NCBI GenBank assembly: GCA_009760855.2
Contig: WPIO01000001.1
Span: forward strand, 3,184,001-3,248,000
DNA from: Cristatella mucedo
Taxonomy: Eukaryota > Bryozoa > Phylactolaemata > Cristatellidae
Reading direction: 5' to 3'
Length of the DNA: 64,000 bases
How positions within the stretch are numbered: position 1 is the stretch's first letter; every line of letters starts with the position of its first letter. Below the pieces are notes generated by a model. That model was not told where the DNA came from and did no database searches. It saw nothing but the letters and a program-made list of their open reading frames with translations. The position numbers and the translations under genes were made by a program. Below are positions 42,440 to 53,844 of this stretch, one piece after another.

Positions 42440-42840
42440 CGTTCACCGTGTAGCGTGTTCGTGACCCCCCCCGTGGTTTGGCGTCTTTCGGTGGAAGCTT
42501 ACGACTGTGGTAGTTGTCGACTCGGACTAGCCAAGCAGTTACTCAGCCAGCCGGGTTTTGGAAGGCGTACGCTCGTACTGTTGGATTCGGAGTCGGTGCA
42601 AAGACAGGACTGCAGAAGCCGACTGACCCCAACTAACGTTTGTTCGCACTTGCTGCGTCGTCTTGCGCCCCCATAGTTTACTATGCATAGGACCCTCTCT
42701 GTAGACTTGTTTAGTTGCCCTGTTGTTGTTGGCGCATGCGTTATTACAAAGAGGTTTACCCTGACGGCCGCTCGTCTTACCCTTGCTCGGCGGCATGGCG
42801 AGCGGCAGCGTGGCCGGAGTATGGCGGAGTTTGGCGGGAA
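42440..42840. repeat. Dispersed repeat D, copy 2
   Basis: Same order of blocks as 3810-4060 (ttcggtggaagct, ggaaggcgtacg, ctaacgtttgttcgc, tttactatgcataggaccct, gtagacttgt, ggcgcatgcg). The copies are old and neither has clear ends. Confidence 0.5.
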
Positions 42841-43249
42841 CTAGCCATTGACCCCTGGAACTTGGTTACAAGTTCAATTGATATCAACTGCTGAGATTAT
42901 GAAGAATGACCAATTTAGATCAATTGCCCTAATTTTTAACAGCAGCCAGAAGAGACAGGAATTACTCGGTATATATATCTCCTTACAAAAATCCACAAAA
43001 CCACCAGGACTATGCCGGTGTTGCCCAAACCTTTAGGGGCTGCAAACTCCATGCGACGCATGTTTTATCGTACATCCTATGTTTGTTTATTTCATGATTT
43101 ATAGATAACCAGTGGCGCTGTTCGCAAAAACAGCCATTTTCTTTGGACAGTTCTTGGCTGTGTGGAACGCCTCTGAGGAGTTGTCTAGAGCAGCTTCATG
43201 TACACATGCTTAGCAACGTTGATCAGTTTCACCAAGTTCTCGTAGTCCT

Positions 43250-43960
43250 AGCACTGGCTAGCTGCTTCGGTGCGAGTCCAATGTGATGATGCTCAGTCGG
43301 TCGTAAAGACTGAAGATATCTTTGACTGAGATGCTATGGGTATCGCACACGATCGCTTCGCCTAGGAAATCTGGTTTGTCAAGTCCTTTTCGGCTAAGCC
43401 ACTGTTCGGCTTTCGATTCCTGACTTGTGCTCCCTGAAATTTTCATTTTCAGGCTCCTCCATTAGTTCCAGCTGCCGAGTCCGAAAGGACTGACTTCTGT
43501 GCCAGAAAGATGACAGCGAGGTCTTTTTCGAGTGCAGCCTTAAGCTGATTGAAGTATGAGTTTGGCTCGACAAAGCAAACAAGGAACAAACCAATGTCTC
43601 TCTCTATATCCTACGTGTGCTTGCAATGTTCCACATGCTGACTTAAGAGGCTTTCAACTGTCAGAACTTCCAACATCGTGCCCCAACGAACGTTGAGCTT
43701 AGCCAAAAAAAAGCAGATGCATCAAGCATTGGCAGCTTGCTCGTCCTTGCTTGACACATTGTCACCTCTTGTAGGCGTGCTCTACCTAGTCGTGGGTTCC
43801 AACTTGGCTTCATTAATGGAGGAATCCAGCTCAGAAAACCGGTTGGCTTACGGCCTTGACCCACTCCCTAAGATAAGGTCAAGCAGATGCATTCTATGGC
43901 CTGCTGTCCCCTGGCCCGATGGAAACTACAATCCAAGAAAAGGCCTGGAAATCTTGGATA
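43250..43960 (-). pseudogene. Decayed protein-coding region, unidentified (possibly transposase)
   Basis: The minus strand holds protein-like blocks in different frames: LAKLNVRWGTMLEVLTVESL and DIGLFLVCFVEPNSYFNQLK, then EKDLAVIFLAQKSVLSD around 43690-43470, and KAEQWLSRKGLDKPDFLGEA lower down. The interrupted but collinear blocks indicate one old gene with several frameshifts. The hAT-like flavour is a guess. Confidence 0.35.
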
Positions 43961-43984
43961 ACTGGCTGTTCTGCTGACGTGCCA

Positions 43985-45350
43985 TAAAGACATGAAAATA
44001 AAAGCAGGTAAAGAGAACCCAATTATAAAGCATCGTTTGCATGGCAAAGGTAAGAGCTGTTGTTCATTTTATTGTTCTTGCACTTACCTAGTAGTAAGAG
44101 ACACCCTACTGCAAGGCTTTAGTCCATGAGTAACATATCGGGCAGAATGCTAGCATATTACGACTAGTCTATGACCCTGTGACGAAGAGCTCTCTGAAAA
44201 CATAAAACAAAATAATGATCAGTTTACTGATGACCTGATCAAAAAGCCAAATTAGGGCAAAAAAGCCAAAAGCAGAATAAGTGATTCAGTCGCCAGCACT
44301 TAGCTTGCAGTTGTCAACGGTGATATGCTGCCAACCGCACTCGAACCCGAGGCTGAAGCAGGAGCACTTTACTTGTGCTAACGTAGCACCTCAAAGTAAG
44401 AGCCGGACGTATCGATCTTTTTCGCATCCTGACCAGGCTTCAGAACTCGACTAACTAGACTTGAACTATACTAACTTTAGACTAGAAACATTTCATCTAG
44501 GGATAGAGGATGTTAAGAATTAACGGTAGAATCTGAGCACGCGGTCACGCGGGTCTCTAAATGACTAGCTTCATGTTGATAGCAACCCAACTGTTAAAAA
44601 GTGAACTTTTAGTTCTTGTTCCAAAAACAATAATCTATTTCACTTTTTCTCAGCATTCGGGCTCAGTTCACAATTCATTTGTAATGCATTGAAGTGTAAT
44701 GCTCGTTGAAAGCATGCTGGATAGTGCGGCTGTGTACTAGGGCTAGACTTGCCAAAGTTTTGAACGATTACTTTCAGGTGCGATGATCAAAGAATTCACA
44801 GATTCCGGATCTCTTTTTCAACAACAGGTCAATTTCTGCCATGGTAGACAAAATTCATGTTCAGTTGCACTTTGACCATTGTGAGATTCCATCACCTGAA
44901 ATAACATTCAAAGTTGCTCGCCTGGAGAATGTATACGACCTTGATTCTTGTTATGCTGGATCGCTTATGCTCTACCTTAAGGGTCACGAATGAATTTTCT
45001 CACAGTCTTTAAAGTCGATTACAGAAATGAAGGATTATAATAGAGGCTTACTTTGAAGCTTTTTCAATAAATATTAGTGAATTTGGGCTGTGTAATACCG
45101 GCTCTTTCATCTACTGCTTGTTGTATGTGAAACTTAAAATTGCTTGCAATAAATCAAACAATTCAGGATCCGCCTGTCTAATGTTTGTTATGGATGATGT
45201 TCAGAATGTGGCTTTGCTTGAACCTTTACACAAAACTAGCAAAGTCTGTAAGTATTCGATGAATATTTTACTGACAGGCAGCTAAGCATTTAGTAACAGT
45301 AATTCAACGTACGTTAGAAATGCGAGGCAAAAGTTTAGCTCGACTAGATA
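43985..45350. other. No gene recognised
   Basis: AT-leaning DNA with dispersed stops in all frames and no repeat match in the window. Confidence 0.4.
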
Positions 45351-45357
45351 TAAGTAA

Positions 45358-45402
45358 ATGAAATTCATTTGTATAGCGCGAGTTAAGCGTCCTGAAAGAA
45401 TC
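45358..45402 (-). mobile_element. SINE/LINE A tail remnant
   Basis: attcatttgtatagcgcgag then gcgtcctgaaag: the shared 3' tail on the minus strand, with no head. Confidence 0.45.
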
Positions 45403-45484
45403 AACAAATAAGTGCAGATTGAGCCAATGGGCGCTCAGATACGGGACAAGCTAAATTATCAAAAAATATAATTCATAAAAAAAT

Positions 45485-45625
45485 ATAATTCATTTATATA
45501 GCGCCCCAAGAGAACTTAATCTCTATTGAGGCGCTTCACATATGCCTCGGGTCTGGAGCCCACGACCTCAGTCAGACCTTGGTCGGGGCGAGCACCTTTA
45601 CCGCTAGACCAAACCAGCTCAAGCC
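45485..45625 (-). mobile_element. tRNA-derived SINE
   Basis: On the minus strand: gagctggtttggtctagcgg (A box), a B-box region gtgggctccagaccc, and the tail aatagagattaagttctctt then ggggcgctatataaatgaat. Same family as 32118-32262. A run of aaaaatataattcat duplications at 45465-45490 may be the target duplication (aaaaaatataattcat occurs twice). Confidence 0.8.
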
Positions 45626-45761
45626 AATCATGCACCGTTTCTCCGGAAAGAGGCCAAACTGCTGCAGTCGTCGTTGTAGAGTAGTATGAGAAGAATATAA
45701 ATAAAAGGAAGATAACAATTTTAAAGAAATTTTTCGGGAAGGGGCAAAGTAAAGGGATCAA

Positions 45762-45812
45762 AACGCCTAGAAAGAGGGAGTTCTCCGAGGGTGCTATATC
45801 AAATTTTCAATC
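45762..45812 (+). mobile_element. LINE A/SINE tail remnant
   Basis: acgcctagaaagagggagtt then gagggtgctatatcaaat: the family tail on the plus strand, with no upstream LINE or tRNA-like part. Confidence 0.5.
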
Positions 45813-45814
45813 AA

Positions 45815-46870
45815 ATCATTATTATAGCAGTACCAAGTAATGCTCGCTGTTACGGCTGTGGGAGTGTTAGGTGCTAAGTACTGTGCGATGTTGCGGGTTT
45901 ATTAGTGGATTTGATAGAGAGGCTATGTAGGAAAGGCTGAAGCGTTAATTTACAATGCATAACCGTCCCATATTCAAGGGCTTACGCTGACAGTCAATTT
46001 TACTCGAGGCTACGAGCAACGGCCATTTTTATTTCGGCCGTGAGGTTTACGTTAGGAGCCGCGGGGTTTTGATTGGTCGGCGTAGCCAACAAGGAGCTGA
46101 AAAGTTGAGACAGGTTCTTTTCGTAATGAGTCTGCAGACTTGGCTCCTCCCCCAAAAGTTGTGACGTATGATGACGCAGTAGCTTGATTCTGTGTGAAAT
46201 CTGTGGAAAAGTCTGGCGTGTAGTCAGCTGCTTTAAGTAGGACCTCATGAACAATAACTGCGCCTTCCAAACCGTGGATAACCCTTGGCCTCTTAGTGCT
46301 TTCAATCAGTGATTAGCATGTTTCCACGTTGCTGGTATTGAGGCACATCAATTTTTTGGATTTAATTTTCTGCCAAATGGAGATGACTTGAATCGAATTT
46401 AGTCCAGATACAAGTATCTAGGTGTGCTTACCAAGTTATTTATTTCTTCATTCACGCCGCATTTGCCTTAACATGCCGGTGAGCTTCAATGCTTAACAGC
46501 ATTAGCTTTGCTACAGAATCTCTAATGTTATTTTCTGTTGCATGAAATTCCAAAAATATTTCATAAACGGAACTAATATGTCGCAACCGTGTGGAAGCCG
46601 CGCGACAAGCAGGCAAGCATACAGACAGTTAACACGCAGCCCAAAGCTCAGTTTATCGGCTGGGCTTTTATGCCTACGCGAAATTTTTGTCAATTACGCG
46701 AGAAATTTTCACACGATGGTACTGCCTAAGGGAAGTTAAGTACGTAATTAGCTGTTCCTGCTGCAGTCGGATTCAATACCGGAAGCTGGAAAGACCTGGG
46801 TCCAACCACCACGATGGCTCGAGTCTGTCTGGGCACAAACGGGTTCAGCGAATTGCGGCCATCCACTCCA
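45815..46870. other. No gene supported
   Basis: Two overlapping minus frames (46000-46305 and 46052-46270) are both open and neither has motifs, so neither is called. Confidence 0.35.
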
Positions 46871-46876
46871 ACTAAC

Positions 46877-49800
46877 TAAAATCGATCAGACATCAGCGTT
46901 GCCGAGCTCAAATTGTGTGCTGATATTGTAGTACGCGTTCGATTTTTTTAATCCACAAAATTTCATGTCACCGTGTGCACGAACACTTATGCAAATGAGC
47001 TTCGACACCGGACGCCTGTACAGCAATCCACCACAATCCATTCGAGTTCTCTTCAAATCCACCACAGATTTGTTGCTCACGCGGCAAACTATGCTACACG
47101 CGACACACTACAGCAATGCACGACAATCGATGGAAATGGCCTGGAAAAATACGGAAATTTATAATGGTCCATTAACAATAGACTGGACGCTTCTGGATGA
47201 TGCTCCCATTGAGATTTCTCATTCGCGTATTCTCTATTTTTTGTGCATCCAGGAAATTCTATTAGTAATTCTTGCTCTTGGTCGCTGCATTGCAATCAAC
47301 GGCAATGGCCCATGTCAATACAGCAATCTTCTGCAATCAGTCGAAAATCGACTGCACCTAGGCTCTGCAAAGCTAGAGTATACATAAGGTATTATTAACA
47401 TTGCACTTTTTTTAAAGTGCAATGTTATACCTAATGTAACATGCTTAATGTAAAATGGTTTTTGTACCACTGACAAGGTCCCTAATGGCGTGGCAGTGAC
47501 CTGCAAACTGAAAGTTCGCACCCATGGAAACTTTCTCCACAGGCCTCACTCAGTAAAGGTACGATAAAGAAATGTTTATCATTTTCACATTAACATCACC
47601 GAAGCTCTGCGAGCCTGAAGTTTTACCAATTAATGTTGCTTCTCGCCTTACCGCTGATGTTTTAGCCCTCACCGAAACTCTAATGCTCACCACACTTGGC
47701 TGTGGAAGGCCGGCGACATGCTTTTCTAGCTAACCACAAGGTCTCCCTAACCGGGTACAATCGCTTGATGCATACCTCTGGTCTCACGAATTGAGCTGAG
47801 TATGTACACTTACGACGGATAGATTCCCGTACTTTCCCAGGCGGCAGCCATCGATTGCCGTGCTCTGCCCTCGAATTGGCGAGTTCGCGATTGGTTGAAA
47901 GGATTCGGTTGCACTTTTCATACAGAGGACTGTAATACGCGAGAAAAATTGTATCTTCTCCCACCAGCTTCTTTGTAATTGTAACAGACAATCATAGATT
48001 GTTGTTTTGTCTCGGGCAATTGCTGTCGAGTTATATGCATTTACCCTGGTTGATCTCGCAAAATGACAGTATGTGCACCCACAGTGAGCGTTGTGTGGTA
48101 GGATAATTACAAATTCAAAGAGTCGATTTCCAGCAATTTGAAATAGATTTTGGTAGAGGCCGAGCCATCGCCGTCAATTGCCGCGCATTGCCATCGATTG
48201 TGCCTTTGTCGACTGTTTAAAAGGACGTGGCTGCATTTTCAATGCAGTGTAGTGCAATACACAAGAAATTTTGGAGCTTCTCTCAGAAACTGTCAGTCCA
48301 TTTGTAACGGACTGCTATGGATTGGCTTACTTTCCCTGTCCATTGCCGTTGATTGCCTTGCGTTGCCGTTTATTGAGTGCACACGCTGGGTGAAAACTGT
48401 GTGTTGAAACAGGTACATGATACGTGGAATGAGAGTTCCGGTTTTTGCAGCCAATCTGCTCAGTTTCCACAAATTTCGCTATCGGCCACTGCCATTGCTG
48501 CGGATTGCCGTGCATTGCTGACAGTTCACGAGCAAGGCATCTTGAAAATGCCACGGTTTAACTTTGGACGCAGCGGAATGTTATATGCAATGACAATTGG
48601 GGCTTTGCGCTGCAATTTTCTCGTCAATTTGCCACGAAATAGGGTATTGGCCCGGGCAATTGCTGCCGATTGCCATTAATTTCTCGCGATTGTACTTGCA
48701 CAATTGGTTGAAAGGATGTTATTGCACTTTAAACACAGTGCGCTGTGACAGGTAAAATAAATTCGATCTTGGCCCAGTAACTTTCCAGTGACTTGTGATG
48801 GATCATAATGGATTGCCGTATTTTCCACGGCCGGTGCCATCGATTGCCATGCATTGCCCAAGATTGAAGTTCAGAGCTGGTGGAAAGAATTAAAAGCATG
48901 TGCCCGTGCAGTGAGATGTTACGTAAAATAACAATTGGAGCTTGGTGCAGCCGATTTCTCGTCGATTCACCGCGGATTGTGGTATTGGTCCCTGCCATTG
49001 CTGTCGATTGCCGTGCATTGTTGACAATTAACACGCAAAATAGCCGTAAAAGTCTTACGATTTCACTTTTAGCACAAAGGAATGTGAAATTCGTTGACAA
49101 TTGGCACTTCGTGCAGCCAATTTGCGGTCGACATGGCACACATTGTAGTGGATTGCTGCTTCGAGCTGAGCCGTTGCCGTAGATTGCCATAAATTGCCCA
49201 AAAAAGATTCTGTGAGCGCAGTTGCTTAAAAGGATGTGGTTGACTTTGACCAGTGTGCGTTGTAACATGCATTCAAAATTGAAGCATTGCGAAACCGATT
49301 TCAGGGCATTTTTGCATCAGATTTCTGTAGATTTAGGTATTGCCCGGGCCATTTCAGTCGATTGCTGACGAATGGTAGAGGTATTTGAAGTGAAATCGTG
49401 CGATTACACATTAACCGAAGATTAGAGCAACCACTATGCAATCACTATTGGAGCCCTAAGAGCAGGTATTCTGGGCGTTTTGCTGGGGTTCCAGTGGATT
49501 GACGTTCTGGCCCGGGCTGTTGTAGTCGATTGCAATGCATTGCTGCAGAATGGTCGAGGCAATTACAGTGGACTAATTCTAGTACAAAATAAACGAAGAG
49601 TAGAGTAGCGTGCAATCATAATTGATTAGAGCTTCTAGTGTATGAGTTATGGTCGTTGTGCGGCGAATTGCAGCCGATTTTGGCGGATTTAGGCGGATTG
49701 CTGTATGGCACCGGGTCCATTGCAGTCGATTGCCGTGCATTGCAGGAGAACGCGCATGCGCAATGTAGCAAAATTGTGTGGGTGCACTGTGAACTAGGTG

Positions 49801-50577
49801 TAGTCTTACATGCAATGTGATTTGAGGAGGATTTGCAGTGGAATAGAGTGAATTGTGGTACTTTCTCAGGTAATTTCAGGCGATTGCCGCCCATTGCCAC
49901 AGTGTGAGAACGCACAACTTTTTTTACTTTTGCGAGTTTGTGCACAAATAACGGTGCATCTTGATATGCAATAAAATCTTGAGCTCGGCGCAATCCATTT
50001 CTGTTTTTTCGCGGTGGATTCGGTGGCTTGAAGTGGATTTCGGTATTGGCCCGGGCTACTGCAGTCGATTGCAGCTCATTGCACGAGAACGGCCGCCCCA
50101 ATGCAAGGGAAATTTATTAAGTACAACTTTCACAGAGCTTGCTGTTGTATGCGATCAAAAAAGAAGCTTTTTGAAGAGGATTTCTTTCATCGCATTGTGG
50201 AATGCAGTGGATTGCGACGCATTGCGGTATTGGCCTGGGCCACAGCAATGTTATCTCAGTGAACTTCGTGAGAATGCCTGAGCAGAATCTCACGATATTT
50301 TCTGGGTATTTTTTAGGTGAAGCTTAGTTTGATATTCCAAACTTTTTGGAGGTGTGCGCAGCTGATCTGTGGTAGATTTGACGGGAACTAGAATGGATTG
50401 GGGTGGATTGTGGTGGATTGTGGTACAGGCCACCGGGTCAAAGCTCATTTGCATAAGTGAGCCTGAGCGCGGCGACATGAAATTTTCTGGAGATATATAT
50501 ATATATATATTTACATTCTTACACTACAATATCAACGCAAAATTTGAGCTCGGAAACGCTGATGTCTTGTCGATGTT
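46877..50577. repeat. Foldback-like element (block R, main copy)
   Basis: About 200 bp at the left end (46877-47075) reappear in inverted orientation at 50365-50577. Paired landmarks are cagacatcagcg / cgctgatgtct, gagctcaaatt / aatttgagctc, aaaatttcatgtc / gacatgaaatttt and caaatgagctt / aagctcatttgcat. Inside, degenerate units carry a tcgattgccgtgcattgc box: inverted at 47100-47310, then forward near 48180, 48340, 48495, 48655, 48835, 48995, 49175, 49350, 49520, 49722, 49875, 50060 and 50208, spacing 150-205 bp (mean about 170). A second box, caattggagcttngtgcagc, lies between many of them. The central part (47380-47800) has aaagtgcaatg palindromic sequence. No transposase is present. Confidence 0.75.
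50490..50512. repeat. TA microsatellite inside the right inverted end
   Basis: atatatatatatatatat run at the position of a short A-rich loop in the left end. Confidence 0.85.
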
Positions 50578-50654
50578 ATTAGAGTGGTTTGCGGGGGATT
50601 GTGGAGGATTTCGGTTATTCGTCGAACACCTGAACCCACACCTGTCTTGTGTAC

Positions 50655-50717
50655 TTCACTCCTACCGCTTGGGCTAAGCGGACGTACACTTTTCTGCCTG
50701 CCGTTGGGCCTGATCAG

Positions 50718-50763
<46 letters not shown>

Positions 50764-50845
50764 CATTGCCTGAATAAATAGTCACACCCTGACTATGCTG
50801 TGTTGACATCTCTACCGACGAATCCATTACTGCATCAAGCGTAAA
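50655..50845 (+). mobile_element. LTR-like end fragment, second copy
   Basis: Same blocks as 6455-6640 with a longer CT repeat (50719-50762) and tgaataaatagtcacaccct. It ends catctctaccgacgaatcca. Here the primer-binding-like sequence is not preserved. Confidence 0.4.
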
Positions 50846-50849
50846 TTTA

Positions 50850-51512
50850 ACTTCGTCCTAATCCACGAGTTTGATGCAGCAGTATCTATATCAAATTCAA
50901 GTTTACCTGTATTTGCCCCATAATTGTATTATAGAGTCATTTATTGTATCTGCAATTCTTACGTTGATGTCATCTGATGCTCCAGAACTTACTCCAGGTC
51001 TTATTGTTTCCGCTCAGATCCTTCTGCTACTCTATAATAAAAATTTCCTATTTGAAGTAGTAATGTTTTCTTTATAAAGTTAAACCCAAACAATTCTTAA
51101 ATCCAATCTTTAATTTTTTACTTCACATTATTGGTTCGTTGATTGTTGTTCTAATGGGATTATTTGCTCCACTAATTTTGAAAATGTATCCTTCTTTACT
51201 AGTTTGACTAGATTTTCTATTGCTTATACGTTTCTTAGAATTTCCTGAGCATTTTAAATTAAATCACTCATCTATACACTTGCTCAAATATAATTTATTC
51301 ATTCTATCAACATAACACTTTGGGACATTTCTTAATTGTTGTTTCTTAATTGTTTGATAATCAACTGCAACACTAATCGAACTTATTACTGATTCTATTC
51401 GTCCATGCATTCTGACAAGGTTGGTGGCGGGTTGCAATTGTTGTTCGTGAATCATTTGGCTATAAGATGTGCAGTTTGTCGCATAAGCTATCGTTTGAAT
51501 CATTTGCAATCA
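50850..51512 (-). other. AT-rich island with decayed coding, possibly virus-like
   Basis: A minus frame of 81 residues (51264-51509) is well balanced (NLVRMHGRIESVISSISVAV, DYQTIKKQQLRNVPKCYVD). Downstream blocks in other frames continue to about 50860. Composition matches the other AT-rich islands. No domain recognised. Confidence 0.3.
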
Positions 51513-51514
51513 GG

Positions 51515-51912
51515 TACTGATCAAAGACAATGCCTCTCACCATTGTGATATACAGGCCTCCTTTTAGCCTTCCAACTTGCTTATAGAGAAGTTTTTGGAG
51601 TTCTTCGCTAAAATATTTGTGTGTGACAGGCCCTAACTGATTGCAAGAGACTTAAATTCAGGTTGAAAACCCTATAAACAGCAAGGTCCACTCATTTATT
51701 GGCTGTCTGGAGAATTTTGGTTTGTTTCAACACGTTTATCATACCACCCACGTCGGTGACCATTTTCTAGATCTCTTGATTACCAATGATGTCTTCCTCC
51801 TCGACCTCCTGGTGTTCCCGCTAACCCTATCGGATCATTGTTCGGTCTCGATTACTGTTCCTGCTCCCTTGTGCGTACAGGGTAATGTCGAAACTTTCCA
51901 GCGACGTAAGGG
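51515..51912 (+). pseudogene. LINE endonuclease fragment (CR1/L2-like)
   Basis: Plus-strand blocks in order: LTIVIYRPP (the YRPP motif), HSFIGCLENFGLFQHV, HVGDHFLDLLIT and LTLSDHCSVSITV (the catalytic SDH), ending in a FQRRK segment where the endonuclease normally joins the linker. Several stops lie between them and the metal-binding GDFN segment is lost. It could be the endonuclease half of a family B relative, but its attachment to the 53.8 kb copy is not shown. Confidence 0.65.
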
Positions 51913-51914
51913 GG

Positions 51915-53450
51915 TAAGTACGCCAGTAGTGGGAATTATCCCCCCAAAATGGCCGCTGATAGTGCGGATTGTCCCCCCAAAGCACATTTATTAATATCGC
52001 ACAAAGACCAATAAAATGAATGGCATGAGAATTGGCACACAGAACACTGGTAGCATTAGCTATCGTTTGATGTGATATAGCTGCAGTGTTGACCTTCTGA
52101 TTATCTGTAAAAGTCCAAGGCCACGTATATCAATGCAGCTCTGTCATACACGGCTTTACGACCAAATTGCCCAGATTTACTACCAGTCATTGTAGAAATA
52201 TGGCAAATCGCTCAAAAGATGCAAGACACTCACTCGACTGCACGCTCCCCCACACAAAAAATGTAAAAAATAATTTGACATCGCAAACTGTTGACTGTCA
52301 TCACGTGGAGACAGGTGAGCCCCACCCATATTCCAAATTTCACACAGATCGGCCCAGTATCAACCAAGTTGTACAATTGATGAGGTACCAAGTACTATTG
52401 CTGTGACAGCACTCAGCGAAGCCAACTTAAGCTGCCAAAGCATTTAGGTGACGAAAAACAATGCTGTTACTATATTTGTCGCCATACAACATGGAAACAC
52501 ATGCTTACAAGCATGTATTTCGAATTTCACCTTGATTGGGTGACTATTAGCCTACCTGTGACATTTTTACGACATGTGAGTGAAAGGATGACAAAGGCTT
52601 AACATGGCAAACACAACCAGTTTCGACCAAAACAAGTCTATCTACTGATGTCCAATATGCATGCGAGAAGGCTGAAATCATATATTCCAAAGTTTTAATG
52701 TGATCGGATCATTATTTTAGGATATGACATAAATGACAGCAGGCATTGGACTGTCGTTTGCAGATAAACCTAAGAACTCCGAGCGATAACCAAGAGGCAG
52801 CACTAGGAAACGCTATCATTGCACGAACAATTCAATAAATAGATAAATATGGATCTTAGGAATAGGTCAACCTAGCAAGATCCTTATACAGCCTAAGCAG
52901 ATCATATCCGCGATAGGTCTCATACCGCAGGCCGTCAATCCAGGCTACAGCGGGCGGCTCACCGGCATTCGACAATACAAATATCCAACTATTAACGACA
53001 TAAATGAGAACTTAAAATCACCTAAATTTCCTTAAATAGAAATGAATCAACATTTTCATACTGGCTTCAAGTAAACGACGCGCTAGTTCCATCCAAGGCA
53101 CCACACTGACAGGCCGCCGAACAAAGGACCACTCGCGGCCGTCGCCTTGTGCGTTATGGCGGCTACAGGAACTGGATCAGCTGTCCTAGGATTCATGCGG
53201 TGCCGTGATAATGGACTCCTTAGTTACGGCGGCCCCGGGAGCGGTAAATTCTCAATACATTATCCAATTTGTTCGTCTACTGGTCGAACGACAGTCACTC
53301 CCGGTTTGTGGTCCGATGTAAAGACATCAATGTAAACATGTTCCTGCCAAGTAAATAAGGAGTGGGCCTTGGAATGCCGTTTACCACCGGTTGCTATGGG
53401 CGGGGCGGGGAAGCAGAGGCGGGACTAGGCACCCTGCCGATAGGCGGTTT
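51915..53450. other. No gene recognised
   Basis: Two short similar blocks (attatccccccaaaatgg and attgtccccccaaagc) at 51935-51985. GC-rich patches at 53100-53240 and a gggcggggcgggg GC box at 53398 could mark a promoter, but no exon follows. Confidence 0.35.
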
Positions 53451-53472
53451 GCTCTTTTTTGGTCTTGTTATA

Positions 53473-53715
53473 CTACCAGTCGGACTGTGATCTCGAGGGG
53501 CGTGTCATTTCCGGGAAAGTTTTACGTTTTATCATGTTCCAAAGTTGTTTTTTGAGGGTCCGTTTAGGGATGAGTAGCTTATATTCGCAGAGTTCACCAG
53601 AAAACCGAAGTTCCGGGTCAATTATCTTTCCAAAAAAATTATTTTGTTGATGATACTCCCAGTTTAAATAGGTCTTACATAATAATTTATTTACCATGTT
53701 CCAGTCATCTGACAA
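53473..53715 (-). CDS. Unidentified ORF, 80 residues
   Basis: Balanced composition with three Trp and basic C terminus (DDWNMVNKLLCKTYLNWEYH; KRTLKKQLWNMIKRKTFPEM). The frame extends slightly upstream of the ATG. No family recognised; it may be a fragment of an element or retrocopy. Confidence 0.25.
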   Translation of the reverse strand: MSDDWNMVNKLLCKTYLNWEYHQQNNFFGKIIDPELRFSGELCEYKLLIPKRTLKKQLWNMIKRKTFPEMTRPSRSQSDW

Positions 53716-53844
53716 CCACCAAAATTTGAGCTTGCATTTATAACTAGTTTATCTTTAATACGTGAATTTCAAAAAAAATTATCACTTTTGACCATTTTAG
53801 AGGATATGCCAGGGCCCTAACCCGGTAACTTAAAAAGCATTGAC

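Noticed and set aside
46000-46305. 101-residue minus-strand frame
   Set aside because: A second overlapping frame is equally open. No domain, splice or repeat evidence.
53147-53335. 62-residue frame and a suspected rRNA match
   Set aside because: The apparent likeness to small-subunit rRNA around taccgc did not extend, and the frame has no motif.
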